Shown: positions 25,437 through 37,273, counted from the first letter of the stretch. The stretch: DNA of 64,000 nucleotides from Calliphora vicina (GCF_958450345.1 NC_088780.1:132384226-132448225); one strand, 5' to 3'. Program-made: numbers and translations. The notes: generated by a model not told the origin, from the sequence alone.

Positions 25437-25961
25437 AACAAAGACATTTCATTCAGGAAGTCCGTTATTTTTGCGGATGAAAGCAAATATAACCTTTTCA
25501 AGTCTGATAGGAAGTCTTGTGTTTGGAGAAATCCATAAATAACGGTCTTCCTGAATGAAATGTCTTTGTTCATATGTTGTCGACAAAACTCGATTCTTCG
25601 TCTTATATTAACAGTATTTATAAACGGCTTATTTCGGGCAGTCCTTCCATCAAAATTTACCTCGCGCAGAACCCGTCAAACATAAATATTTTTCAACTTC
25701 ATTTTTCCACTTTGGAGCACTTAAATTGGGTTTTTCTTTAACTTTACGGACAATCCATATCTTATCTGCATTATTAAATAGTTTATTTGTCGCAGATCTA
25801 CCCTTATCGTCTATTCTATTTTAGTGGCGAAACATTTCTATAATGTGCTGGACGGGTGAGGAACTAATTGCAACAATTTCAAAAATTTATCGTTGGATTT
25901 TGCACTGTTTAAAATGACGAATAGCATCTTTTCTTTTCTCAACTGAAGTTTGTTTTCCCAT
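25437..25961 (-). pseudogene. Tc1 transposase, N-terminal part, foldback end
   Basis: ATG at 25961 gives MGKQTSVEKR, then RHFKQCKIQR, DDKGRSATNKLF (family KPRSGRPRKTS linker), KEKPNLSAPKWKNEVEKYL (family KSNPKLSAPKI..EV..YL) and CRQHMNKDISF..TVIYGF, where the catalytic domain should begin. A stop occurs at residue 25 and there are frameshifts. The gene ends in an inverted duplication: the 25-bp segment at 25436-25460 is the exact reverse complement of 25547-25571, so the coding phrase for NKDISF is present in both directions. Confidence 0.7.
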
Positions 25962-26087
25962 TTTAAAATTTAATATCTTTTCAACTTGTTTTTATAAAAA
26001 TTCTTTAAAAATTACCTTAGCTTAGCGTATAAATAGAAAAAAATGCTTTGCACCGTTATTTCATTATCAGAGAATGTATAAAATATA

Positions 26088-26320
26088 CTGCATCATTTAA
26101 GCTGTGAGTTTATTTTAACGAGAAAATTATTTGTTTCATTAATATTTCTTCGATTAGATTGGTTTTTGTTATTTTTTCTTCCTCAGCATTATAACAGGAC
26201 ATATATATGTATATATCATTACATTTTATATAAAATTTGATTGATAAATTGAATGAACGGTGAATAATTTTCAATTTTCTAAAATAATTTGACCTGCATC
26301 AAATAAGCTGTGAGTCACTG
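26088..26320. mobile_element. Tc1 terminal IR/DR region
   Basis: GACCTGCATCAAATAAGCTG (26291) followed by TGAGTCACTG and TA (26321) is a Tc1-type tip. An internal direct copy, CTGCATCATTTAAGCTGTGA, lies about 206 bp inside at 26088. Two transposase sites per end spaced near 200 bp is the IR/DR arrangement of Tc1-like elements. It belongs with the transposase relic at 25437-25961; the opposite end is lost. Confidence 0.6.
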
Positions 26321-26823
26321 TATGTATGTTGTATTTAAAACTGACAGAATTTTTCTACAATACATTTCGATAAAACGTTGAATTTAAAACTGACACTATT
26401 TTATTTTACAAGAAAATTATCCAAATGTTCCATTAAAAACCAAAACGTTTTTAAATCTTTTGTAATTATTTCGAAAAAATAAAGAAAATGAGAGAACAAT
26501 AAAGAAGAACGAACACATTTTAACCAAACGTGAAACTATTTTCCGCTTATTTTGACAACAATTGCTATCAACAACTTCGGCGTCATCAGCATTAACAGCA
26601 ACATCATCATTATTGTCATCAACGGCAACTACAATAACGATTTAATCGTCAACAATAAATATTACAAACTTATACATACATACACTTATGTACACTGAGC
26701 CAAGAAGTGAAGACATTTTGAAGATGGAAAATCATTTGCAGAGTGCCTTTACTTTAAAGGAGAAAGCAAAAATATATGCATCAATTTAATGCCAATTAAC
26801 TATACTCTAAATTTATTCATATA

Positions 26824-29284
26824 CAGTGGCGGCCAGCTATTTAGAAACAAATATTTGAATTTTTTTTTATCGACTGAAGTGCGATAGTGCAAAAACAAAA
26901 GGACGTAGGGGTATGAAATTTACTATTGCAATTTTTAGTTGCTCAAAAATTTATGGAAAAATTGGTACAACATACATATCTGTGGACATTTGACAAAACG
27001 ACTTCTCTCGAGATAAGACAATTTTACAGGATTTTTGTAGTAAATATAAAATTTGAATGCGCTTCTTTTGGTCTTATCGCCGTATTTCTATGACTTTTAG
27101 AACATAAGATACGCAATCGAAAAAACGACCTCTTTCAGGTTTTTCCCCAATTTCAATTTGACAAAACAACTTCTCTCATAGAATTCAAATCATTTTAAAA
27201 AAACTAGTAACTGCCTTTTGACAAAACAGCCTATCTCTATTTAGTTTTAGCACATTATTAACAATTATTTTTTGATAAAACAGCTTCTTTCGAAAGAAGT
27301 CGTTTTGTCGAAAGCAAAGATTGAAAAACCTACCACTTGTCTGAGACAAGTAGATTTTTAAATCAGTTGATCGCGAGTTTTCGTTTTGACAAAACGTCTT
27401 GTATCGACAGAGGTTCTTTTACAAAAACGAAAATTTAAAAAAGTTAAGTCTTATCTTAACATAAGTGCTTTTAAAAATGGAAAACAGAACAAAAGAAGCT
27501 GTTTTGCTACTTAATACTAGAATAAATAAAAATAAATTAAAATTCGTATAAATGAATGAATTAAAAAACTTGAGGCTATGGCCAATAATGTGAAAAAAGA
27601 ACACGTAAATATGTCTTTGTTTTCGACCAAAGACCATAAACTAGAAAAATCTTTGGCTAAATATATGGTTCAAGTGATGAAAATACTTTGACTGCCAAAA
27701 ATTTCGATGATGTGAATGGATTGACCATACATTTCTAGTTGTGTTGCATCTTGAGTTTGATACAGTGCATGAGCAAATTGAAAAAAATTAAGAAAAATTC
27801 ATCCTTTTCAATATACCATACACACGACTGGGTAAATTTAATAACGGCTACAAATCGTTCATGAATTAAACCAAAACTATTTTTTAGATTTTATTGGTCT
27901 GATGAAAGATAGATACACATGGAGGAAATGCAACATTTCTGGTATTTATAAAAATAATTTTATTTATAGGCTACATTATATATTAACTTTTTACTACTTA
28001 CATACATATATCTTTTTTAGGTAAAAAATTTGAGTGAAAATAGGTTCGATGGATGCAGTACGAGTAAAGTAAACCTGGAGTTTTGCAGTACAAATCATCA
28101 CTAGACCCAGAATAGGCTTTTAAGCTGCTAGACATCAACTCTCGTCGTCTAGAGATGCTGATTCCACAATTGGTCGAAGTTACATGTCTCCATTCGTCGT
28201 ATCACATAACAAAAAACGCGATTTGATGGATATGCTGCCACTGATAAATACCCATCTACACATTTTTTAAAGCATAAAGATCATTTAAAATCTATCTGGA
28301 TCTTGACGAAGAAGAAACTCAATAAAGTTTCACAAAGTAAATCGCAAAATATGATTTTTTACTGTTTTCTTCTTATAATAAGATAATAGTATTATTTTAT
28401 TTAAAAGTTAATTTTTATATTAAAATTCAACCTAATCAAATATTTACTATTTTTAAAGAAACATTTTTATATTTGATTAATTATTTGGCTATTGTAACGA
28501 AAAAGTTGAATAATTTTTTTTTAATAATACCGAAATATGTTTGTCAAATCAACTTCTTTCGACTTTTTTTTATATTTCAATTTCACAAAACAACTTGTTT
28601 TTACATAAGCCGACTCTAATTTAATTAAAACAATTTTGACAAAACGACTTATATGATACAAGCTAATTTGTTTGCTAAAAATACATTTGACAAAAAAACT
28701 TAAAATTTGTTGTTGCTGTTTTAAAGAAAACTATTGCTCTTTCAAACAAAAGAAAAAGCGCTACTTGTTTATTGGATATTTGTCTATAATGTTTATATAT
28801 AACATTTCTTTGATTTTCTACACAAGAACTTTTGTTAGTAGTTTTTACAGTTATTTCGCTCTCCTGAAAAGTTGACGTTTTAGAAAGAAGCCGTTTGTCA
28901 AATGTCCACAGATATATGGACTAAGATATGTAGAAATACGTTGACCCGCCTCAGCGAACATCCGCTGTTAATAACATGATATGGCCGAAATAATTGGAAC
29001 TTAAAATACGAAAGTTGGCTGAATATTTTCTAATAATTAAAAACATAATTACATAAAAGTTAGGAAATATGTTTTTTTTAAAAAAAAAAAAAAAAATGGT
29101 CAAGTTGTAGAAAAACCGTATGTATTTGTGGTGAATATGTATGAATTGACACAACTGAATAAAATATACTTGTGTGTTAATATAATCCTAAGGCATATAT
29201 ATTTGCCGAAATATTTAAAAAAATAATTGAGAATCACATAGAATATAGTTAACAATTTTGTCCCTAATTAGCTGGCCACCACTG
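26824..29284. mobile_element. 2.46-kb outer TIR element, Tc1/mariner-like ends
   Basis: CAGTGGCGGCCAGCTATTTA at the left is matched, inverted, by a right end reading CAGTGGTGGCCAGCTAATTA in reverse complement. The left border is TA; the right is TT, probably a mutated TA. The element has no recognisable transposase of its own and contains the element at 26978-28917. Confidence 0.6.
26978..28917. mobile_element. 1.94-kb inner element with many subterminal repeats
   Basis: TATCTGTGGACATTTGACAA forms the left tip and is inverted at the right tip (around 28888-28917). Variants of TTTGACAAAACGACTTCT recur about ten times within 450 bp of either end, in both orientations, including a near-perfect inverted pair at 27271-27311. 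The middle (27540-28330) has broken coding-like text (for example KKRDLMDMLPLINTHLHTFF near 28210), which may be a transposase relic of unknown family. Flanks are too A+T-rich to read a TSD. Confidence 0.55.
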
Positions 29285-29339
29285 TTTGCATGTATAAGTC
29301 AACCGTTGTACTGCAATGTAAATAAGTGAGAAGATCGCT

Positions 29340-29768
29340 TTTTTATACCCTTCACCTTCATGAGAAGAGTATATATAAGTTTGTCATTCCGTTTGTAATT
29401 TCCACAATATAATTTTCCGACCCTATAAAGTATATATATTCTGGATCCTTATAGATAGCGGCGTCGATTAAGCAATGTCCGTCTGTCTGTCTGTTGAAAT
29501 CAATTTTGAAGACCCCATTTATCTTCGGGATCCAAATCTTCAATAATTCTGTCAGACATGCTTTCGAGAAGTTTTCTATTTAAAATCAGCAAAACCGGCC
29601 ACCGAATTTTTTTTTCACCAAAAAAAAAATTTGAAAAAAAAATGTTAAATAACAATTCGAAAAAAAAAATTTCCAAAAAATTAAAAAAACAATGGAAAGA
29701 AAAAAATTTGTGTTTTGAAGTATAATTTGGTGAATGGTATATAAGATTCGACACAGCCTTACTTGTTT
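29340..29768 (+). mobile_element. DINE-1-like HINE, subfamily B, copy 1
   Basis: It starts TTTTATACCCTTCACC, then GACCCTATAAAGTATATATA and a GTCTGTCTGTCTG tract, exactly as in Drosophila DINE-1. It ends GGTGAATGGTATATAAGATT, CGACACAGCC (remains of the 3' hairpin) and TTACTTGTTT. The 84-codon minus frame containing SMSDRIIEDLDP is shared with copy B2 only because the DNA is homologous; it is not a gene. Confidence 0.8.
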
Positions 29769-30184
29769 AATGTTACTTTCACCATAATCTTGTTATTTTT
29801 TCAGTGTACTTTTGTTCAATTACTTTAACACATTTGTACCCACATACTGAAAAAAAACACATATCTGTGTTCTGTACTTTAAGTATACCACATATTTAGT
29901 AAAAACAAATGCCATTAAAAATACACGACAACAATATCGTTTTTCTTTTATTGGACTAACAACAAATGTGTATATTAAACAAAAAAAGAATTGTTTACAA
30001 ATCGTGACTTACTCCAAAGTTATATGCATTTGAATTTAAAAAAATTAGATTTTTCGCTAGTTTTTTGGGAAAAAATACTTTTTTTCTTTTTAAGTTATCT
30101 AAACAATTTATAAGAAGATGTATTAGGAGTTTTTCCTTTTTGAAAATTTAACTTTATGTTTAATATTTTATTTGAATTTAAAAA

Positions 30185-31260
30185 TTGATGATACCGGGGG
30201 GACCAGGTCCATCCAACAAACACCTATTTCTTATGTAAAATTCAACGTTAGGGCAAAAATTCTAAAATCGCAAGGACGATATCAAAATATAGTAACCCAT
30301 TTTAGATGGCCAAATATGTTCTTAATTATTTTGTAAAGCGTTTCGATAACCCTAAAAAATTCCATATTTGGGATTTTTCAACAGATTTTTTTTTGAATTG
30401 CGGGATTCTTGATTATAAATTTTAAAATTTGTTTTTATTTTTCCATTTTCATTTTTTTGTAAAATAATTGTAACAAAGTTTTATATATATTTTTGAATAA
30501 TAGACAAAACCCCCTATCCATTGATATATAACTACCTAGCATATCTACCTTTTGTACTCAGAACTCTTGTACTCAGAAATACCGCAATTCCCAAAAAAAT
30601 GTGAAAAATCCCAAAAATGGAATTATTTACAAAATAATTAAGAACATATTTGGCCGTTACTATGTTATGATATCGACTATGCGATTTTGCCCTAAATTTG
30701 AAATTTACATAAAAAATAATAATTTTTTGGATGGTCCTACACGCAGAGAAAAAATATAGTTGGGCATGGTTACTGTAACCATTTCAATATTGTTACAAGT
30801 TTTTTAACTATATTATAGTCACAGTAACCATTTACATGATTGTGGTAATCATAATATGGTTAATTTACGATTCACATGATTGTATCAATCATATATATGG
30901 TTACAGTAAACAAATATATTTGTGACAACCATTCATATGGTGAAGGACTTATCATATTATATTGCTCTCGGCTTAAAGCTTATCATAATCTGAGAACAAC
31001 ATATTATGATAAAATTATTCATCATAAATATGGTTGCCACAAACATATATTTGTTTACTTTAACTATATATATGGTTGATACAATCATGTGAATCGTAAA
31101 TTAACCATATTATGGTTACCACAATCATGTAAATGGTTACTGTGACTATAACATAGTTAAAAATCTTGTAACACTATTTAAATGGTTGCAGTAACCATGC
31201 CCAATTATATTTTTTCTCTGCGTGTAGTGCCCTCGGTATCAAACATTTTAAAACTAGTTT
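30185..31260. repeat. Large foldback, split by a MITE
   Basis: GATACCGGGGGGACCAGGTC with the following 140 bp (30190-30340) is inverted at 30640-30739, and its last part continues after the MITE at 31225-31245 as TAGTGCCCTCGGTATC. Shared blocks include AATTATTTTGTAAA, GGCCAAATATGTTC and GCGATTTT.GCCCTAA. The loop holds AATGGAATTATTTAC-type sequence. Parts are colinear with the interior of the Transib-like element at 57994-59082. Confidence 0.55.
30740..31224. mobile_element. Palindromic TA-MITE, complete copy
   Basis: The ends CACGCAGAGAAAA and the inverted TTTTCTCTGCGTG are bordered by TA (30738-30739, 31225-31226). The entire 485 bp is one long imperfect palindrome of blocks such as GGTTACTGTAACCAT and ATGGTTA with the centre near CTCTCGGCTTAAAGC. 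The homologous inverted arm of the host foldback shows the uninterrupted site, confirming the insertion and its TA target. Confidence 0.85.
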
Positions 31261-31317
31261 TCTTTTAGCATATTATTCTACTTTTTTAATTTTTTTAAAC
31301 TCTAATGCATTTGTTGG

Positions 31318-31570
31318 TACTCCAATAAAAGAAAAATGGAGAAAATCAGGAACTACTTGGATCCACTGTTATCAAAAACCTGCAATTGTTGAAAATTTAA
31401 TTTTCAAAAAATGTTGAAAATTTCCTAAGTGAAAATTGATAGCTAGGTAGAGATAAGTTTTTTAAGTGCTCGACGAAATGGGAATACAAATGAAGAAATA
31501 GCATAGTTTTAAAAATGTAACATACCCGAGATGTCTTAATTTGGGCACGTTTTTTATATTTTTTTGTTAT
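31318..31570. repeat. Fragment similar to the 58.7-58.9 kb Transib-like interior
   Basis: ACTTGGATCC.CTGTTATCAAAA and ACATACCCGAGATGTCTTAA recur in the same order and spacing class as TTGGATCCGTTATTAGCAAAA and ATATACCCGAGGTGCCCCAC at 58725-58925. No terminus was found nearby. Confidence 0.35.
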
Positions 31571-32607
31571 ATTGAATTAGTGATATAATTATTAGAGTGG
31601 CAACATTAGTAAGTAAGTACCTTAACAAATAATAGATTTTGTATAAATACATATTTAATTATCTGTAATTACAAACACAAAATTTATATCAACTAATTAA
31701 AATAAGTAAACAAAAACAATTTGTTAGAACCAGAATTCCCATTTCTATCTTAAGCAACTGGGGCATTGATACGTTTCCGTAATGACACTTTAATATTATT
31801 AAAACTCTACTCTAGCCATTACCATCTTCATCACTACATACATACATACATATTTATATTGCTCAAACTAAATAAATACTAATGAAAAGTACTTTACTTA
31901 CCCTTTTATTTGAATAAAAATTTTAAATTCCAAAACTGTATGTGTATTTCTCGCCTTATAACGAACGATAACCTGCAAAGACATACAAACGAATACATTC
32001 ACAAAATTAGAAAAATTAAAAACATACACTACTAATTGGTAAAAGGAAAATGTTAAATATAAAACAACAAATAATACAACTCTTCCAAATGGAAAATGTC
32101 TTTGTAATTTTCTTTTAATTTAAGGATAGCAAACAAAAACGAAAAGAAAATGGTGCAAAAAATAACGACACAAAGAAATTAATGAGTTTATTATGTCTAT
32201 AATAACAATAATTGGAATGCTTTCAAAAACTTGTTGTTAGCTTTCAACAAAATATATTCATACAGCATACTTACAACAAATACCTATAATAAAAACAACA
32301 TGTTTATAGTATAAGTACAATAACAACAATTGTCAATTAATGTCAAGTTGTGTTTGTTTCTTCTTCTTTTTACTTGCTCATTAACATTAAAATTGCATTA
32401 TTGATCATTGGCCGGCTTAAAGAGAACATTGAATATGGACCAACTATTAGTTGTGAGTTTTGTTTCTTATTTGAAAGTTTTCATAAAACATTTTGACATT
32501 CGTGTGGTTTACATGTAAATAACCCATCATGTTCGGCTCCAGGTTGCTGTGATTGCCGAACACTGTTATAGATGTAGCAGCCCTTTAGACTAACAAATTA
32601 TTAAGTT
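31571..32607. other. no gene recognised
   Basis: A+T-rich spacer with a CATA run near 31830. Confidence 0.5.
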
Positions 32608-33614
32608 TTTTTATACCCACCATCAAAAAATATAAGGGTATAATGATTTTACCATTTCGTTTGTAACACATCGATATATTCATGGCAGACTCACAAAAGT
32701 ATATATATTCTGGGTCCTTATGAAATTCTAAGACAATATAGCTATGCCCCACATTGGTTGAAGAGTGGCCGAAATTAATTTTTTCATGTTCGCCGATTTG
32801 GATGATTTTATGATTTTCTATGGGAGATGGGCGTAAAAGTGGGCGGATTAGGTATATATTTTCAGGAGCCCATTCTACAATTATAATATTAATTTTTTGT
32901 GAAAATTGAGTTGATGCATTAAAAATCAAGGGAGTAATGCCACTTTTTCAATACAAGTTGTATCGGAAGTGGACGTAAAAGTAGGCGGATATTTTTGAAA
33001 TTTTACACAAATGTTTTTGAATGTTTAAGAATGCTATGTGCCAAAAAACAATTCCGTAGGTCAAAATTTAATTTTCACTTTGTATGGGAGGTGGGCGTAA
33101 AAGTGGGCGGATCTTTTTGATTTTTCCATTTTTTCTTGATTCAAACAAAAAATGCCTATGTGCCAAGTTTCATTGTTCGTCGACAACTTCTTCTATTTTT
33201 AGCCGCTCGTTCTATGAACTTCAACCAATGTATGCCCGTGCGTCAGTCTGTCTATTGAAAACATGATAGAGCCCAAACGAAAGGAGCTAGATGGTTGAAA
33301 TTTTCCACAAAAGGTTTGTTTGGTATTGGAAATGAGCAATATCGGTCCAATGTCCCTCCGGAATACAGTCATAAATATGTTGATTATACGGCAATCCTGA
33401 TCAAATTAGTTCTAAGTACTCTGAAATTATACTGTAAATTATGGCGAAAATCGAGCAACATTTGTTCCTAGTACTTCATAATTGTCGTATAATAATAATT
33501 AATCGGTCCATAATTGAACCCTACCCGCCATATAATCCCTATATCAGAAAAATATTTTATTGTCACATATTGATGGTGGGTATACAAAATTCGACAAAGC
33601 CACATACTTGTTTT
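32608..33614 (+). mobile_element. DINE-1-like HINE, subfamily C
   Basis: It starts TTTTTATACCCACCATCA and ends TGATGGTGGGTATACAAAAT, CGACAAAGCC and ACATACTTGTTTT, so the 5' block is inverted near the 3' end before the terminal hairpin. Inside are GTATATATATTCTGGGTCCT, repeated GGGAG.TGGGCGTAAAAGTGG phrases (32825, 32965, 33090) and a CGTCAGTCTGTC tract. It shares the layout of subfamilies A and B but differs in sequence. The 114- and 85-codon frames are repeat-derived. Confidence 0.75.
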
Positions 33615-34380
33615 TTGCTTATTTATTTTGTGTGCAAAATTAAAGGCCAGGACAACGTAAAGTTTAGCTTTGCTTTGGATTTTTTTACGCATAATTAAAT
33701 AGAAAAATATTTAATTATTGCTGTTAATCAATTAGTTTTTGTTGTGAGGAGATGATTATGGTAATTGTAATGTAAATTAAAAGTATTTAAAGTAGGCCAG
33801 AGCTAGAAAAGTTAGGATTTCCAGTTCCACCTACAGTTGACATGTACTTTTTGTTTTACACCTTTCTTACGAACAACTATTTTCCGTTATATAAAATTTT
33901 TCAAAGCAGAGTCAGACAAAAAAAAATGCTTTGAATGATAATGTATTGATGTCTAAAACTAAAGTGCTAAGGAATAAAATGCGAGTTTATTTTTAAATGT
34001 TGTATGTTTGTGTAAAAAGCCAATTACAATTCGTCTCCTGTTGCGGATATTGATTTGCAGCACAGCAGGGATGGCAACGTTGCTACAATAGTGCACTTTT
34101 TTGGCACAATTTAATCCTTTAAAGTACAATGGTACACCAATGATTAATTTGTTAAAATTTTATCATAATTTTTAACTTAACGCACATTTCTGATAAATTG
34201 CAATAACAAACAATTGCGTAACAAACAATATATTATTACGTAATAGCATTATCGATTTGAATTTAACGGTTTTTTTTAACATTAGTATAAATATCTACTT
34301 ATTTACGTTATTAAGGTTGTTTACAAGTATGACAACATAAACTGCAAAACAGCTTTAAAAGCTCTAGGTTATCATTGTGG
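33615..34380. other. no gene; possible hAT tip
   Basis: CAGGGATGGCAACGTTGC at 34067 resembles a hAT 5' tip, but no partner end was found. Otherwise nothing recognisable. Confidence 0.35.
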
Positions 34381-34385
34381 AAATA

Positions 34386-34480
34386 GAACATTCTAGTTTT
34401 TCCGTTAGATAAGTCATGAAACTACTAGAAGATGGCACTGTGTATATAAATAGTAACGACGAGTTGCAGAGCAGTCAGTG
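34386..34480 (+). promoter_or_regulatory. Heat-shock-type core promoter
   Basis: Two heat-shock elements precede a canonical fly core promoter. GAACATTC at 34386-34393 is a two-unit nGAAnnTTCn site. GAAACTACTAGAA at 34418-34430 is a three-unit site with one mismatch (TAC for TTC). TATAAA lies at 34445-34450 and the initiator TCAGTG at 34475-34480, A+1 being 34477. TATA starts at -32 and the proximal heat-shock element spans -59 to -47, about where Hsp70 promoters carry theirs. The downstream leader has no protein gene: the first ATG (34627) is followed at once by TAG, the next (34663) opens a 27-codon frame ending TGA at 34744, and AATAAA occurs at 34846. A heat-inducible non-coding RNA or a retroelement promoter are both possible. 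Confidence 0.5.
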
Positions 34481-35344
34481 TATCGTTAGAGTTAACAGTA
34501 ACCGTATTACCGATTGTTGAAACAATCGAATTTTAATTGAAAAAATTTGAAACATCAGAAAACAGTCGATTTTTTTATTTTGATTTTTTGTTAAAATTTT
34601 ATAAAATTCGTTTTTCTCATCAAAAAATGTAGCAACCATATATTTTTTTACATTAAAATTGGATGAAAAGTCGAACAATTATTAAATTCCATTTGCCATC
34701 CATTCAACAGAGCCAACCAAATAGAGAAATTCAATACTTTAAATGATACTGTTTTGGTTTTAAAATGTTTAAATAATACTTATTTAACCTTAAGGTCTTT
34801 TTAAAAAAATTTTATAGTTTGTATGTCAATGTATCGCTACTTCGGAATAAAAATGTTATAACAAAGACCTACACAACGAAGAAGCGAAATATTGAAAAAA
34901 AGAGATTTTTATAAAAATACCTTGAGCGAAAATAAGTAATCGTATTATTTATTATTTAAAATATTGTTTTTAAAATTTAAATCTGAATGTATCCCGGGTT
35001 TGTGTTTGGTGAATGAAATCGTGAGCTATTCAAAATAAAAAGCAAATGTCTACTGACTCTCTCTGCGTGATATACACTCAACATGTTGGCAATATTTTGT
35101 ATCCGAAAAGAAAACACCATAAAAGAGCGACAATGTCATTCATATTGTCATATTGTTGACACTGTCATACGACAACAATGACTGAGTTTAAAATAGATAA
35201 CATACAAAATAGTGTTGCTCGTCTTGTCTACAACAAAGATAGGTTAATGTTCAATAAGTGGTATACAACAATCCGTGTCCGTTTTATAACTAGCTCATTT
35301 GGTTTCTAAAAGGTGTTAATAGAAGACATATCTACACTATATTC

Positions 35345-36130
35345 TCAAAATTGGGTACCATACAAATTAAAGCCGAGAGACCTTGAAAGACGATTTTGCT
35401 TGTCCGAAATTCTGCTTGAACACTATAAAAGAAAATAATATTTACACAGCTTCCTTACTTGCAATGAAAAATAGATCCATAACGATAACTCGAAGCGTAA
35501 GATATCATATGTGAAGCCCAGCTAAGCAGCCGAAGCGATGCAAAGTCAAATATCCATGGCGCTAAGGTAATTCTCTGTATTTGGTGGGAGCAAAAGAGCC
35601 CTATCTATTATGAACTGCTGAACCAGCCGAATCGATACCAAAGCCAAATATCCATGGCGATAAGGTAATACTCTGTATTTGGTGGGACCAAAAGGGTCCT
35701 ATCTATTATAGCTGCTTAAATCTGACCAGACCATCACAGGGAATCTTTACTGAAAGCAACTGATTCGTTTGAAGTGAGCATTGGCTGAAAATCGTCCAGA
35801 ATATGCGACCAGATATGAAATATATTCCAACATAACAATGCTCGGCCACATGATGCAATACCTGTTAAAAAGTATTAAGAATGAAGTGGTTGGAAAGTTT
35901 CTCCTCACCCTCATTATTGTCCAGACCTTGCCCTATCCGGCTACTATTTGTTTCGATCGAAGCAGAATGCTCTCTCTGGGATAAGCTTTACTTTGGTACA
36001 GAGTATCCCATATTGGCTTGATTCTTTTTGGCTCGAAATACATATGCTGCCGTAAATATGGGAAAAGGTCATAACTAACAATGGCCAATACTTTGAATAT
36101 ATTTATATTGTACAAATGTTTCATAATAAA
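35345..36130 (+). pseudogene. mariner transposase relic with internal duplication
   Basis: NWVPYKLKPRDLERRF opens the fragment. Next comes the IHGAK.ILCIWW segment, which is present twice in tandem (35526-35622 and 35623-35717, about 97 bp each). Then IYYELL, ALAENRPEYATR, a RPHDAI-like remnant of the second Asp motif, WFCLSLG-type broken text, and a tail matching LPRKYGKRS..NGQYFEY. Frameshifts and stops abound. N-terminal helix-turn-helix domains and both TIRs are absent or unrecognised. The 67-codon frame at 35781-35984 is part of it. Confidence 0.8.
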
Positions 36131-36149
36131 TGCTAAACATTTGAAAAAA

Positions 36150-37102
36150 ATCCCCCATTATTCAGAATCTAATTACATTTTTGTTTCAACTTTTTAGCTT
36201 AGCATTACCAGAACCCATTTCAAATTATATCAAATCATGTTGAATCAAACAAAAAGATATTTATTTTGTTCATATTACTGCTTATCTTCCTTTTAGAAGA
36301 CCATAAAAATGCTGAACAAAACATTTTACTACAATTGCTTTTCTCCTTACCCCGCTTTCATAATCATTTTTAAAAGATACATTTTTATGCTCGTCAAGAG
36401 ATTGATTTTATTATACAGTTGAGTGAAAAATCGATAATATTTAATGTATTTGTACCTACTCGTGGTATTATAATTTCAATTTTGAAATATTCATTTCATT
36501 ACATTTTCATCCATACAATTTCTGCTGCTACATTTTAGCAACAATCGTATACACTAGTATCTAACATAAAGTTATAACAATGTAATAAAATCTCTAACAA
36601 AAATATATATAATGTATTATTAACAATAACGGTTCAGAGTCAGCCAATTGTAAAATCAAGTAAAATTCTAATGCATTTCTTATAAATTTTTTTAAAAACC
36701 CCAACCCACCCACATCATAAAAAGTAAAACCCGAAATTTTATTTGTTTATCTTTATGTTTCATTATTTTATTCCTCATATGGTAAAAAAGAAACATAATC
36801 GCTGGAAAATACCAACAACAAAGTATTAGAATTTTTTACTACATCATACAATGATAACAGCAACAAAAAATTGTTATAGATAATCAATAAAAAATTAACA
36901 AAAATTTGAAGCAACTCAGCTGAAATCTGAAATAAAGTACTTACAAATACTATGAATTGAGTTCATGTGAATAAAAAATATAAAAAAGCTTTTAATCAAA
37001 CGTAATTGTTATTAGAATATCAAGTACTATGAAAATTTCAATGACTTTTCTCAACTAGTTTTCATAAATATTTTCAATTTCATTGCTAAACATAAGAATC
37101 TA
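36150..37102. other. no gene recognised
   Basis: A+T-rich spacer without repeats that I could pair. Confidence 0.5.
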
Positions 37103-37273
37103 TTGGTCAATTCACAACGTCTCCTATCAGTCATATTGTCATAATGTTGTAATATTTCGCAATGGTTTGAAAATGTTGTTATTGCATTCAAATATCCTAA
37201 AATAATACTATTCTGTATACTATGTTTATAGTGTTATCGTAACCAACCAGCAGAGACCTGCGCCGAACGCCGT

